Positions 7,136 to 16,252 are shown, counted from the first letter of the stretch. The stretch: 57,595 bases of DNA from an uncultured Clostridia bacterium (GCA_944384395.1 CALWTD010000012.1:1-57595), one strand, 5' to 3'. Numbers and translations are program-made. Notes: generated from the letters alone by a model not told the origin.

Positions 7136-8011
7136 TTATTTTATACTTTTTAACAATAAATTTGGTATGTTTATGTTGCAAGTATGATAAAAATTGTTGA
7201 CATTTGCTGTTGTGTTCACTTCGCAAACCACGGGACCATTTATACTTTTTAAAATATCCACAATGGCAAAATCACATCCAATAACTTTTGATGCATTTAT
7301 TGCAAGTTGTTCGTCTAAATAAGATGGAATATAATTTTGCATTGTTCCACCAAGTGTCAAATTTGACCTAAAATCTCCACTTGCACCTTGACGCCTTATT
7401 GATGCAACAACTTTGTTTTTAATAACAAACATTCTTATGTCTGTTCCACTGGATTCCAAAATGAATTCTTGTAACAAAAGTTGTTTACCCTGCAATTTAT
7501 CAACCAAATTGTAAACATCTTCTTTTGTTTTGGCAAGATAAACATTTTTACCAAAATCTCCAAACCACTCTTTTACAATAATAGGAAGTCCCAAATCTTC
7601 AATAGCATCATCTAAAAATAATTTTGCTCTTAATCTATTATAACTTGTCATAGTTGGAAAAATAACAGTTTTTGGTATATTTATGTTGCTTTTTGCAAGT
7701 TGTTGATACATATTTGCTTTGTTTTCGCACAAATCAATAGCACGTGAAGAATTTACTACTTTAACACCCATCATCTCCAAATTTCTAGCTAGGTGCACAT
7801 CTTTATCAAAAAACAAAGCATAATCATATGTGCCATAAGAATCATGACACTTTACTGCGTTGTTATCAATAAATGTATAAAGTGCAGAATTTGTTTTAAA
7901 ATCTAAAACAATATTATTGTTTTTTGCCGATTCAACAAATAATTTGTTTTTTTCTTTAAATTCTTCTTCGCTTAAAGAATCATCGTGAACAACTAAAACT
8001 TTACCTCTCAT
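7136..8011 (-). CDS. ATP-grasp ligase, RimK/LysX-like
   Basis: 291 residues from MRGKVLVVHDD; an upstream in-frame ATG (8038) is less likely because GAGGT sits six bases before the ATG at 8011. ATP-grasp features: the IIVKEW strand with the ATP-binding Lys, LLLQEFI, TDIRMFVI, the RRQGASGDFRSNL segment typical of RimK-type enzymes, and the metal-binding CEVNTTANVNNF near the end. The family joins a carboxylate to an amine via an acyl-phosphate, often adding glutamate or another amino acid to a peptide or protein. It follows the aspartokinase gene by ~40 bp in the lysine/DAP operon. No LysW-type carrier is seen, so a role in alpha-aminoadipate lysine synthesis is unlikely; the substrate is open. 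Confidence 0.82.
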   Translation of the reverse strand: MRGKVLVVHDDSLSEEEFKEKNKLFVESAKNNNIVLDFKTNSALYTFIDNNAVKCHDSYGTYDYALFFDKDVHLARNLEMMGVKVVNSSRAIDLCENKANMYQQLAKSNINIPKTVIFPTMTSYNRLRAKLFLDDAIEDLGLPIIVKEWFGDFGKNVYLAKTKEDVYNLVDKLQGKQLLLQEFILESSGTDIRMFVIKNKVVASIRRQGASGDFRSNLTLGGTMQNYIPSYLDEQLAINASKVIGCDFAIVDILKSINGPVVCEVNTTANVNNFYHTCNINIPNLLLKSIK

Positions 8012-8053
8012 TATTACCTCACAGGTAAAGTTTATCATAAAATTACTTTTTTT

Positions 8054-9082
8054 TCAACCACCATAATTTTCATAAATATTTAATATATTACGCAAAAAAT
8101 TTTTTGAAGAGAATACAAGTTTTATAATGTTATCTTTTTGTTTTATTACATAATTTTGATATTTTTTTAATAATTGCGATGATTTGTTTGTTTTAACAAC
8201 AACAAAATATTTATTGTCAATTTTTTTATAAACAACAAAGCAATTATCTTTGTAATTGTGATTACAAATTATTGTTGGCCGCGAATAAATATCAAAAATT
8301 GAATTTACTTTTATAAGCGTGTTTGAATCTTTTAAATATTTAGCACAATCTTTATGTATAACTTTTGTATCGTAATTGGTCATTAGAAAAACATCACTAT
8401 AACTTATTTGTTTTATTTGTTTTGCGCCATTTTTTAATTTTGGATTTATTTGCTTTATTCCTGCAATATCGGTCCAATTTTCATAAACACTAAAATTTAA
8501 AAGTTTGGCAATAATTGCTCCTGTAATATCTCCACCACCCCTTGAAAAAAGTTTAATGTTTTTATTTTGGTCAATTCCATAAAAACCCGGAATAACTATT
8601 TTTTTGTATTTTTTTAAATAATATTTCAGTTTTTTGTATGTTTTTTTTGTATTTATTTTTTTATTTTTAAAAAAAATAATTTTCTCAGCAGGAACAAAAG
8701 TTAAATTTAAATATTTTGACATGATTAAACTTGTTAAATATTCTCCACGAGAAATTAAATAATTTTTATCTTTATTTTTAAAAAATTTATTTTTTATTTT
8801 ATTTATTTCTTTTTGTAAGTTTATATTTACATTTGTATTTTTTTGTAATTTTTGAAATTTGTTTATTATTTTATCAAAATATTTTTGTGTGTTTTTTTTC
8901 TTTTTAAATTGTTGCGCACATTTTATTAAGATATCAGTTGTTTTTTCATCGCCAGAATTTTCTTTACCAATCGCAGAGAAAACAAAAACAACACGGTCTG
9001 TGTTTTGTTTTTTTAATATTTGCACATTTTTAATGGCTTCAATACTCGTTGTAGTTTTGCCACCAAACTTACAAACAATCAC
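8054..9082 (-). CDS. lysC: Aspartate kinase
   Basis: 342 residues, shorter than the usual 400-450. It opens with KFGGKT (commonly KFGGTS) and carries FSRGGGDITGA and YENWTDIAGI, the core of the amino-acid kinase fold that phosphorylates aspartate to aspartyl-4-phosphate. The C-terminal ~100 residues, where two ACT domains normally bind lysine or threonine, look reduced and lysine-rich, so feedback control may be altered. The start is a GTG at 9082 overlapping the end of dapB by 14 bp; a GGAGG lies ~12 bases upstream. It provides the first step of the pathway whose next three enzymes are encoded just upstream. Confidence 0.9.
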   Translation of the reverse strand: MIVCKFGGKTTTSIEAIKNVQILKKQNTDRVVFVFSAIGKENSGDEKTTDILIKCAQQFKKKKNTQKYFDKIINKFQKLQKNTNVNINLQKEINKIKNKFFKNKDKNYLISRGEYLTSLIMSKYLNLTFVPAEKIIFFKNKKINTKKTYKKLKYYLKKYKKIVIPGFYGIDQNKNIKLFSRGGGDITGAIIAKLLNFSVYENWTDIAGIKQINPKLKNGAKQIKQISYSDVFLMTNYDTKVIHKDCAKYLKDSNTLIKVNSIFDIYSRPTIICNHNYKDNCFVVYKKIDNKYFVVVKTNKSSQLLKKYQNYVIKQKDNIIKLVFSSKNFLRNILNIYENYGG

Positions 9083-9731
9083 TTTTTAACATATCCTCCA
9101 TGCTATACAATCCATTTTTTTTGTTTAACATAAACTCACAAACTTTGTATGCCCCTTCACAAAATAATATTTTATTTTGTGCAGTATGTTTTATCTCCAA
9201 AATTTCGTTTTCTCCATAAATTTGCAAACTATGTTCACCAACGACTTCGCCAACCCTAAGTGATATTATGCTAGAATTTATGTCGTTTTGTTTCAAATAT
9301 TTTTGTATGGTCTTTGCTGAGCCACTAGGACTATCTTTTTTGTTTTTGTGGTGTTTTTCTAAAATTACAAATTGATAATCTTTTAACCTTTGTAAATTTT
9401 TAAGCATTTCAAGCATAACATTAAAACCTAAACTAAAATTAGACGATATAAAAATTGGTAAATAGTTTTTATATTCATTTATGAGTTTGTAGTTATCTTC
9501 ACTATGATTTGTTGTACCAACAACGATTGGCAAGTTTTTTTCTTTTGCAATTTTTAAATTTTGTTCAAGTGCATAACACGAAGAAAAATCTAAAATTATA
9601 TCTGTATCGCAATTTTTGTACTCTTGTATATTTTCTTTATCTAATGCAAAAAAATCACAGTTTTGTGTTTTTAAATATTCTTGCATTTTTTTACCCATTA
9701 TACCATTTGCTCCAATCAACAAAATTTTCAT
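9069..9731 (-). CDS. dapB: 4-hydroxy-tetrahydrodipicolinate reductase
   Basis: 220 residues, slightly short of the usual 240-270. N-terminal GANGIMG is the NAD(P)H-binding glycine loop, VGTTNH lies near residue 72, and the family signature EKHHKNKKDSPSGSA (about residues 125-139) contains the catalytic His pair and substrate-binding Lys. It reduces the dehydrated DapA product to tetrahydrodipicolinate in the cytoplasm. It overlaps dapA by 4 bp and the kinase gene by 14 bp, a sign of translational coupling. Start supported by GGAG. Confidence 0.95.
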   Translation of the reverse strand: MKILLIGANGIMGKKMQEYLKTQNCDFFALDKENIQEYKNCDTDIILDFSSCYALEQNLKIAKEKNLPIVVGTTNHSEDNYKLINEYKNYLPIFISSNFSLGFNVMLEMLKNLQRLKDYQFVILEKHHKNKKDSPSGSAKTIQKYLKQNDINSSIISLRVGEVVGEHSLQIYGENEILEIKHTAQNKILFCEGAYKVCEFMLNKKNGLYSMEDMLKSDCL

Positions 9732-10588
9732 ATAATCTCCATTTTTTTCAATTCATTATCAATCATTTTTTTGTGTTTGTTTTCCAAACTTTCTAATGGT
9801 TGTCTTAAATAATTTTTAATTAGACCTTTTTTATAAAGCACATATTTTACAGGTATTGGATTAGGTTCACAAAACATTAAATTGTTAAAATTATAAAATT
9901 TTTTAAAATACCATAAACTTTCTTTTTTATTCTTATAACTCTTTTTAACTTCACTTGGAAAGGCATTACTTGTTACACTTATAATTCCAATTCCATTTAA
10001 AGAATAAAAAACATGACTTAAATTATCATTTCCACAATAAATAGGAAAATTTTCTAAATTTGCAAACATTGAAAGTATATGGTCAATACTTGTATTTGCT
10101 TCTTTTAAGCCAACTACATTTTTTAAAGTAGCAATTTTTTGCATCGTTTTGGGTTCTATATTAAAACCAGTTCTAGACGGAACATTGTATACAATATAAG
10201 GTATATTTGTGTTTTGTGATATTGTTTTATAGTGATTATATATTCCTTTTTGAGTACATTTGTTATAATATGGCGTAATTATTAAACAACCATCAGCACC
10301 CAATTTAGATGCCTGGTTTGTTAATTCTATTGTTTTTAATGTATCATTACTGCCTGTTCCAACAATAAGTTTGCATTTTTTATTTATAGTTTTTTTTGAA
10401 AATTTGATAATTTGTTCTCTTTCTTGTTGTGATATTGTACTGCTCTCGCCAGTTGTACCCAAAATTAAAATGGCATCAACTCCATTTTCGATTTGAAACT
10501 TTAAAATTTTTTCCAATGCCTTATAATCAACTTTTTTATTTTTTGCAAATGGTGTTACAAGAGCCGTGCACACTCCTTTAAAAATCAT
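9728..10588 (-). CDS. dapA: 4-hydroxy-tetrahydrodipicolinate synthase
   Basis: 286 residues, normal family length. Visible: GTTGES at 44-49, catalytic Tyr134 in YIVYNVPSRTG, and the Schiff-base lysine K162 in NVVGLKEAN. The TIM-barrel enzyme condenses pyruvate with aspartate semialdehyde, the branch-point step toward diaminopimelate and lysine. Starts with a clear AAAGGAG and overlaps asd and dapB by 4 bp each. Confidence 0.96.
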   Translation of the reverse strand: MIFKGVCTALVTPFAKNKKVDYKALEKILKFQIENGVDAILILGTTGESSTISQQEREQIIKFSKKTINKKCKLIVGTGSNDTLKTIELTNQASKLGADGCLIITPYYNKCTQKGIYNHYKTISQNTNIPYIVYNVPSRTGFNIEPKTMQKIATLKNVVGLKEANTSIDHILSMFANLENFPIYCGNDNLSHVFYSLNGIGIISVTSNAFPSEVKKSYKNKKESLWYFKKFYNFNNLMFCEPNPIPVKYVLYKKGLIKNYLRQPLESLENKHKKMIDNELKKMEII

Positions 10589-11559
10589 ATGCTCTCCTTT
10601 AATAGTTCTTCTAAAATTTGAACTCCATTTTGTGCTGCACCTTTTCTGAGGTTATCAGACACAACAAATATGTTAAAGCAATTTGGTTTTGAATAATCTT
10701 TTCTTATTCTTCCAACATACACATCATTTTTGCCTTCAACATTGATAGGCATTGGATATTTATAATATGTGTCCACCACTTTTACACCTTTGGTGTTATT
10801 TAGTACTTCTTTAATTTTTTGAATATTTGTTCTTTTTATCGTTTCAAAATTTATGCTTATGCTATGACATATTTTTATTGGAACCCTAACACAAGTTGCA
10901 GTTACTTTTATATTATTATCGTTTAAAATTTTTTTTGTTTCGTATATCATTTTATTTTCTTCTTTTGAGTATAAGTTATCTTTTATATCTCCTATACAAG
11001 GAATAAGATTATTATTTATAACATAATTTAATTTTTTTAATTTTTCTTGTTTTGTTGTTTTCATGTCTTCAAGTGCCTTTTGTCCTGCCCCACTAACTGC
11101 TTGATAGGTGGAAAATATAACTCTTTTTAATCCAAACATTTGATGAATTTTATATAAACTCATAACTGACGCAATAGTTGAACAATTTGGATTGCAAATT
11201 ATTTTTTTATTTTTAATTTTGTCGGCATTGATTTCGGGAACAACTAGCGGACATTTTTTTCTGAAAAATGACGAAAAATCAATAACAATGGTTTTATGTT
11301 GAGTTAGTTTTTTTATGTATGTTTTTGCAATTTCTTCATTAGTACAAAAGAGTGCATAATCATAATGTTTTTTAAAAATTTCTTCAGTTAATTCATCAAC
11401 AACATATCTTTGACCACAAATATTAAATGTTAAACCCTTTGATTTTTTTGTGGCAAATAAATTATAATTGCAATTTTTAAATTTTTTTTCATTTAATATT
11501 TTAATAACTGTTCTTCCAACAACTCCTGTTGCTCCAACAATTAAGATGTTATGTTTCAT
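10585..11559 (-). CDS. asd: Aspartate-semialdehyde dehydrogenase
   Basis: 324 residues. The N-terminal GATGVVGRT loop binds NADP; catalytic Cys126 lies in NPNCSTIA; YQAVSGAGQKAL and the late RVPIKICHS region (substrate/catalytic His) match the family. It reduces aspartyl-4-phosphate to aspartate semialdehyde. First gene of a run of overlapping minus-strand genes (asd, dapA, dapB, aspartokinase, then ATP-grasp and Nudix). The ATG is preceded by AAGAGG. No lysine riboswitch is recognisable in the short upstream gap. Confidence 0.95.
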   Translation of the reverse strand: MKHNILIVGATGVVGRTVIKILNEKKFKNCNYNLFATKKSKGLTFNICGQRYVVDELTEEIFKKHYDYALFCTNEEIAKTYIKKLTQHKTIVIDFSSFFRKKCPLVVPEINADKIKNKKIICNPNCSTIASVMSLYKIHQMFGLKRVIFSTYQAVSGAGQKALEDMKTTKQEKLKKLNYVINNNLIPCIGDIKDNLYSKEENKMIYETKKILNDNNIKVTATCVRVPIKICHSISINFETIKRTNIQKIKEVLNNTKGVKVVDTYYKYPMPINVEGKNDVYVGRIRKDYSKPNCFNIFVVSDNLRKGAAQNGVQILEELLKESI

Positions 11560-11611
11560 AAAACCTCTTTTTATACAATAATATTAAATGAAACATTTTT
11601 AACATTTGTGA

Positions 11612-11650
11612 AAACAAAAAAAATAATGCCTATTAAAGCATTATTTTAAT
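11612..11650 (-). terminator. Intrinsic terminator of the lipoprotein gene
   Basis: AAATAATGC (11621-11629) pairs with GCATTATTT (11638-11646), flanked by long A and T runs, just after the stop of the upstream minus-strand lipoprotein gene. It separates that unit from the asd operon. Confidence 0.75.
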
Positions 11651-11668
11651 GTTGATTTTTTTATTAAC

Positions 11669-13009
11669 TTACTCTTCAGACGTTTCGCCAGTTAAGTCTT
11701 CTTCCAATACTGTTGCTATACATTCAAATTTTGGTCTGCCTAATTCGGCTGTTTTTATATTTGCTCTGAACGCATAATAATTTTCAGTTGTGTTAGTATC
11801 TAACTTTGCATAAAAGTATATATATTCCCCTGCAATATCACAAGAACCTTGTTTTATGTTTTTTTGCTCTGCAACTGTTTGAACATCTTTGTCTTTGTAA
11901 CTTATTCTATATAGTCCGTTTTCTGTTGAGTAGTAAACATAATCGCCGTCAACATATTCAATATATGCATCTTCATCAACTAAAATTTGATATGATGCCA
12001 TTGCTGTTTCAGTTTTAGTTGCCAAGAATATCATTGATTCAGTTTTGTAAACAACATTATTTTCATTAATGGGTACAAATTGAGATATGCTATCCTCTCC
12101 GTCTGTTTCTCCAACTAATGTGTATTGTGTTTGATTTGCACCAAAACCTTTAGTGAAATTATCACCATAATATAATGAATCGCCGTTTTTGTCTAACAAC
12201 TTATAATAAAGAGTATCGTTTTCATATGCAACAAGTGTAATTGTTTGTGACATTGGTTTTCCGAGTTGCACTGTTGTTTTTGTTGTTAAATCAAGTTTGT
12301 TGAGATAGTTTCCACTTAATCCCAAATTTTTATCGTCTTCGCTAATGTCAGTTGTGTAATATACTTTATCAATTTTTCCATATTTTTTTGGAAATACTGC
12401 ATCTAAAACATCACTAACCAAAACTTCTAAACTTTTTAGTTTATCTTTTATTTCTAGTTTTGAAATTTTGTTATCATCAAAAATAAGCAAATATGGTATT
12501 TTTTCTGTTACTAAAAAGAATTTTCCTTGACTTGTTTTTGTAGTTAAAATTTCGGTAAGTCCACTTCCATCAAATTTCATTCTAAAAAGAGTGGTTAAAT
12601 CAAATCTATCATTTCCTGTTTTTTGTTCTTTATGAACATTTGGAGATGTAAAATATAAATAATCTCCAACAACAAACATATTAGAATTATTAAAGCCTGC
12701 AATTTTATCATAAACTTTTTCTATGTTTTCAATTTTTCCGTCTTCATCTTTTGTAACATAACCATTATTGTCAGTTTTTACTCTATATAATGAATTATGT
12801 TCTGTTGTTTTTTCAGTGTTATCTCCACTAACGAGTGTTGTGTAATCTACATAAGTGTTTGCATAATAAACATAGTTTCCTATACTCACAACACTTCCGC
12901 CATTAGACAAAACATCGCCTTTTGGCAATTCTAATGGTTTTGAACAACCCGTAAAAATAAAACACACACTTAAAACTAGCACTGCTAAAATTGTTATAAT
13001 TTTTTTCAT
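11669..13009 (-). CDS. Lipoprotein with beta-propeller-like (DUF5050-type) repeats
   Basis: 446 residues. The signal peptide ends in FTGC, a good lipobox, so the protein should sit on the outer face of the membrane. Recurrent 'G.YVYYAN', 'GDYLYFTS', 'GDYVYYSTENGLYRISYKDKD' and 'GEYIYFYAK' segments are spaced like blades of a beta-propeller and resemble DUF5050 domains. This is a binding or sensing fold rather than an obvious enzyme. It follows two secreted beta-rich proteins in the same direction (~95 bp gap), so all three may be made together. Starts with an AAGGAAG site. Confidence 0.8.
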   Translation of the reverse strand: MKKIITILAVLVLSVCFIFTGCSKPLELPKGDVLSNGGSVVSIGNYVYYANTYVDYTTLVSGDNTEKTTEHNSLYRVKTDNNGYVTKDEDGKIENIEKVYDKIAGFNNSNMFVVGDYLYFTSPNVHKEQKTGNDRFDLTTLFRMKFDGSGLTEILTTKTSQGKFFLVTEKIPYLLIFDDNKISKLEIKDKLKSLEVLVSDVLDAVFPKKYGKIDKVYYTTDISEDDKNLGLSGNYLNKLDLTTKTTVQLGKPMSQTITLVAYENDTLYYKLLDKNGDSLYYGDNFTKGFGANQTQYTLVGETDGEDSISQFVPINENNVVYKTESMIFLATKTETAMASYQILVDEDAYIEYVDGDYVYYSTENGLYRISYKDKDVQTVAEQKNIKQGSCDIAGEYIYFYAKLDTNTTENYYAFRANIKTAELGRPKFECIATVLEEDLTGETSEE

Positions 13010-13104
13010 AAATCTTCCTTAATTATTGTCATTATAATATTTGTAATTTAAAAATATAATATTTGATATTATCATATATGACTTTTTCTGTCAAACCTTA
13101 AATA

Positions 13105-13704
13105 TTAATCAACTGTTTCCAATAAAATTTTAAAATCATTTTTTTCTTCTTGAAACCCATTGGTTCTGTCTTTAATATTTGTAGTGAGAGTAATTTCTTT
13201 CCAACTTGGTTCTTGTCCTTGTTTTAAACCTTCAATCACAACTGGTTCTGATGGTGTGTTAACAAAATAACTGCTTGATGTAACATAATCTTCTACACTT
13301 ATTTTAATTGCCATATCTGAGTAATTATATACCCTTATTGTGTATACTATTGGAGTTTCAAAATCAATAAATTCCAAACTTTCTCGAATTTGCCAATTTT
13401 GCAAAATTTGTGGTTTGTTTAAAATCTTATCTTCACTGTTGAATTCTTCTTTGTGTATAAACCCCATATCTTCAAAATAATCATCCAGTGATGTGTAACC
13501 ATCTGGAATATCTGTTGTTTGTAATTGTCTTGCCCCACTTACACTACATTCTAAACTAACATACACGTTTTGAGATGGATTAAAACCAATTGTGTTTGAT
13601 ATAGAAAAAGATTGGTTTAGGTGTGCATACACGCTGTAACCAAGAAGAGATAAACATAAAATCATTGACAGCACCGTTGTTGCTATTATAATTTTTCTTC
13701 TCAT
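13105..13704 (-). CDS. Secreted beta-rich protein, TasA/camelysin-like family member 1
   Basis: 199 residues with a signal peptide (hydrophobic to about residue 27, ending SVYA). The mature start, with SISNTIGF followed by a V-x-x-x-C-S-V-S-GA segment, matches the same region in the paralogues at 13728-14378 and 49799-50362. Later IVYTIRVYNYSD corresponds to the 'PDIVIT..TN.S' strand of the other two. The layout (short signal, then a beta-sandwich domain) recalls TasA/camelysin matrix-fibre proteins; this is by eye. It begins 23 bp after the preceding gene and has AAAGGAG, so the two are co-transcribed. Function inferred as surface or matrix component. Confidence 0.72.
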   Translation of the reverse strand: MRRKIIIATTVLSMILCLSLLGYSVYAHLNQSFSISNTIGFNPSQNVYVSLECSVSGARQLQTTDIPDGYTSLDDYFEDMGFIHKEEFNSEDKILNKPQILQNWQIRESLEFIDFETPIVYTIRVYNYSDMAIKISVEDYVTSSSYFVNTPSEPVVIEGLKQGQEPSWKEITLTTNIKDRTNGFQEEKNDFKILLETVD

Positions 13705-13727
13705 AAAGATTATCTTTCTCCTTTTAT

Positions 13728-14378
13728 TTAATTAAATGCATCAAATTGATAGCCCCAAATAAATCCAATTGGTGAAATATTTTTACGATTTTGCTTTAAA
13801 GAAAATGTTAGTCTATATGTTACGCTTGAATTTTTGCTTGCAAGTTCCGTGAATTCATTTAAGTTTGAGTTTGTATAAGTTCCCGTTGAACCAATACTTT
13901 TTTCAAATTTTAATCTTATATTTGCGTTGGTGCTAGGCGATGTTTCTGTATCGAATTGCTGACCACCATCACCTGTTTGCCATGTATTTTTAACATACAT
14001 TGGTTGAACACTAGATAAATTTGTTATTGTTACTGTTATTACAATGTCTGGAACTTTAACAACAGTTCCGTTATCTTCGTATATTTTTTTGAAATAAATT
14101 TTACCAATATCCCAATCATCTAAAAGCAAATTTAAGTTACTGCTGTTATCATATCTAAATGTTGAATTTGTAACAGACACATCACTATCTGGTTCACTGC
14201 TTGCACCAGTAATACTTGCTTCAATTCTAAATCGCATATCAACATTTGCAGGGTCATATGCAACCATTCCGGTAACTGTATAGCTTACACTTGTGGCAGC
14301 CCAAACGCCAAAACATAAAACAACTAGCGATAAAGCCACCATACATAATGAAATAACAAGTTTTGTTGTTTTTTTCAA
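13728..14378 (-). CDS. Secreted beta-rich protein, TasA/camelysin-like family member 2
   Basis: 216 residues. Start is a TTG at 14378 behind GGAG; no in-frame ATG fits. The signal peptide ends GVWAA, followed by YTVTGMVAYDP and ASITGA, matching its two paralogues. KVPDIVITVTITNLSS is nearly the same as a segment in the 49799-50362 protein. Residues are rich in S, T, N and alternate as in beta strands; no cysteines in the mature part. First gene of a short operon with the next secreted protein and probably the DUF5050-like lipoprotein. A promoter with a 17-bp spacer precedes it. Likely exported and possibly fibre-forming; not proven. Confidence 0.74.
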   Translation of the reverse strand: MKKTTKLVISLCMVALSLVVLCFGVWAATSVSYTVTGMVAYDPANVDMRFRIEASITGASSEPDSDVSVTNSTFRYDNSSNLNLLLDDWDIGKIYFKKIYEDNGTVVKVPDIVITVTITNLSSVQPMYVKNTWQTGDGGQQFDTETSPSTNANIRLKFEKSIGSTGTYTNSNLNEFTELASKNSSVTYRLTFSLKQNRKNISPIGFIWGYQFDAFN

Positions 14379-14403
14379 GGCACCACTTTCTCCTTTCTAT
14401 GTA

Positions 14404-14432
14404 ATTTTAAACAATATAAAAAATTAAGTCAA
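14404..14432 (-). promoter_or_regulatory. Promoter of the secreted-protein operon
   Basis: TTGACT (14427-14432), 17-bp spacer, TAAAAT (14404-14409) on the minus strand, ~25 bp before the TTG start at 14378. Confidence 0.65.
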
Positions 14433-14513
14433 GCAAGTATATAACAATTTATGTATTTTATACATAAATAAAATACAATCTATTGTGTGCAAGTTTTAAT
14501 AAAACAATCATTG

Positions 14514-15347
14514 TTATTTTTCTTCTTCGGGTTTAACAATATAACTTGCAATTTTATCTAAAAGCATTTTGCAAATTTTATCGAGTTCTGAGCCTTCTCT
14601 GTAATCTGCAGGTGCTAAATAATCTGACCTATGCTCTAAATACAATTTCCTACACTCTTTATATTTTTCGCTGTTTGGAGCGTAAACACAAATAGATTTG
14701 CCACCTTTTTTACTTACAGTTCGCATACATGGAATATCTGTTTCCCCGTCGCCAAAATAAACAAAATTGGAATATGGAACTAAATCATCTTTGCACTCAA
14801 TATACTCGTTCACACTTCTTGCATTATATAAATCGTCCATTGCATTTTTTCTCACCCTGTAAATATATTGTGTTTTTGTTGTGTAGTTTACTGCCTGAGA
14901 TGGCCAAAATGGAATATCATTATCATCGTAGGCAAATTGAGATGCAAAAATTCTATCAAAATTATGTGCAATTTTTGTTCCTTCAATAATTTCTTTAAGT
15001 CCACTAGAAATAATATAATGTTTAAGTTCTAGTCCTAATTCTTTTGCATATTTTGTCATTCTATCAAAAAATGTTTCAACACCTTCAAAAAATTCAATAT
15101 CCTGCCCAAGGTTAACAATGTCTTGCCTTTTTAGAGTTATACCTTTTTGCCTTGTAACTGTTATAAGTTTAAACATCATAGCCAGTGCTCCGTCCATGTT
15201 GTGTTTTTTACCAAACTCGTTTACATCTGCCCACCATTCTTCTTTTGTTGTACCTATTAAATTTTGAAAAGAAAATTCTTGCATGTTGCGTGGCGACAAC
15301 GTTAAATCAAAATCATACATAAAAGCCACTTTAACTGGTTTGTTCAT
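14514..15347 (-). CDS. HAD-superfamily phosphatase
   Basis: 277 residues. All HAD motifs are visible: motif I YDFDLTLS (nucleophile Asp then general-acid Asp), motif II IISSGLKE, and motif IV YFGDGETDIPC. The long helical insertion between motifs I and II is a C1-type cap. It resembles phosphoserine-phosphatase-like HADs; substrate not identifiable. The start MNKPVKVAF has AAGGAGA upstream. Monocistronic, with divergent transcription from the DUF2188 gene. Confidence 0.85.
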   Translation of the reverse strand: MNKPVKVAFMYDFDLTLSPRNMQEFSFQNLIGTTKEEWWADVNEFGKKHNMDGALAMMFKLITVTRQKGITLKRQDIVNLGQDIEFFEGVETFFDRMTKYAKELGLELKHYIISSGLKEIIEGTKIAHNFDRIFASQFAYDDNDIPFWPSQAVNYTTKTQYIYRVRKNAMDDLYNARSVNEYIECKDDLVPYSNFVYFGDGETDIPCMRTVSKKGGKSICVYAPNSEKYKECRKLYLEHRSDYLAPADYREGSELDKICKMLLDKIASYIVKPEEEK

Positions 15348-15452
15348 AAATTCTGTCTCCTTTTATTTTATATAAGTATATCATATTTGCACTAATCTTT
15401 ACAAATGCTTATTTTACAAAAAAATTTTTTGATAAAATCGTGTCGAAAAATA

Positions 15453-15481
15453 TTGAAAATTGTAATTTTATAGTGTATACT
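15453..15481 (+). promoter_or_regulatory. Promoter of the DUF2188 membrane protein
   Basis: TTGAAA (15453-15458), 17-bp spacer, TATACT (15476-15481), ~20 bp before the AAAGGAG site. Confidence 0.65.
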
Positions 15482-15507
15482 AAAAAAGTAAATTAAAGGA
15501 GATTAAT

Positions 15508-16059
15508 ATGGAATTTTTAAAAGAATATTGGCCACTTCTTGTTTGCATAGTTTTAATTATTGTCGCCGTTGTTTTATTGATTGTTTTTAGAGATAAAAAC
15601 GAACAAACACAAGTTGAAACTAAACAAGAAAATAAAGTTGAAACTAAGGACGAAAAGACAACCAAAACAAAAACTGAAGCATCAAAAAAAGAAAAAGGTG
15701 AAATGTTAGAAGAACCTGCAAAAGAAGATGACAAAAAAGAACCGGTAAAGGAAGAAAAAGCCGAAGAAAAGGTTGAAGAAAAAATTAATAAAAAAGAAAA
15801 ACCAGAAGAATTGGTGGAAACGGAGTCTAATGAAATGGAAACAAAAAAAGAAACATCTCAAAAATATATGGTAACATATGATAAAGAAGCAAAACAATGG
15901 GTTGTTAAAAAGACAGGAGCAACTCGTGCTTCAAAAAGATGTAAAACAAAAAAAGAAGCAATGGAGGTTGCAGAAAAACTTGCCGAAAGTCAGGACCTTA
16001 ATTTAACAGTAAAGAAAAAAGATGGCAAATTTCAAAAAAGAGAAAATGCTTCAAAATAA
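15508..16059 (+). CDS. Membrane-anchored DUF2188 domain protein
   Basis: 183 residues. One transmembrane helix (about residues 8-27) is followed by a long Lys/Glu-rich linker (about 30-115) and a C-terminal globular part. That part begins YMVTYDKEAKQWVVKKTGATRASK and ends with a VKKKDGKFQKR strand, the pattern of DUF2188: strand, 'tk.eA...A.~la' helix, 'dGk' strand. The highly charged linker could hold the domain away from the membrane. Function of DUF2188 is not established. Strong AAAGGAG site and own terminator. Confidence 0.82.
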   Translation: MEFLKEYWPLLVCIVLIIVAVVLLIVFRDKNEQTQVETKQENKVETKDEKTTKTKTEASKKEKGEMLEEPAKEDDKKEPVKEEKAEEKVEEKINKKEKPEELVETESNEMETKKETSQKYMVTYDKEAKQWVVKKTGATRASKRCKTKKEAMEVAEKLAESQDLNLTVKKKDGKFQKRENASK

Positions 16060-16074
16060 ATTTTAAGATATTTT

Positions 16075-16115
16075 AAAAAAATTCACCGTAAATTTGGTGA
16101 ATTTTTTAATTTTTA
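16075..16115 (+). terminator. Terminator shared by convergent genes
   Basis: AAATTCACC pairs with GGTGAATTT, with A and T runs on both sides, between the DUF2188 gene and the convergent DUF1540 gene; usable in both directions. Confidence 0.8.
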
Positions 16116-16252
16116 CATTTATAACTGCCACAAAAATGATGTTTATCACTGTTATTTGTTACGCTTATTTCTTCTTTTTGACAAATACAGCCATTTTCGT
16201 TGTGAACACAATCACAAACATCACAACAAACTTTGCAAATTGTTTTATCCAT
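16106..16252 (-). CDS. Small Cys-rich DUF1540 protein
   Basis: 48 residues from MDKTICKVCCDVCD. The frame is open further upstream, but the ATG at 16252 has GGAGGAAG directly before it. Cys spacing (C-x2-C/C-x2-C ... C-x-C ... C-x4-C) with 'H/N-E-N-G-C-x-C-x-x-E-E-I-S-V' matches the DUF1540 pattern, a probable metal-binding mini-domain common in Clostridia and of unknown function. It lies 31 bp downstream of the ABC-F gene in the same direction and is probably co-transcribed. Confidence 0.82.
   Translation of the reverse strand: MDKTICKVCCDVCDCVHNENGCICQKEEISVTNNSDKHHFCGSYKCKN

Noticed and set aside
11560..11668. Lysine riboswitch before the asd operon
   Set aside because: The ~110-bp gap has a terminator and no room or pattern for the aptamer.
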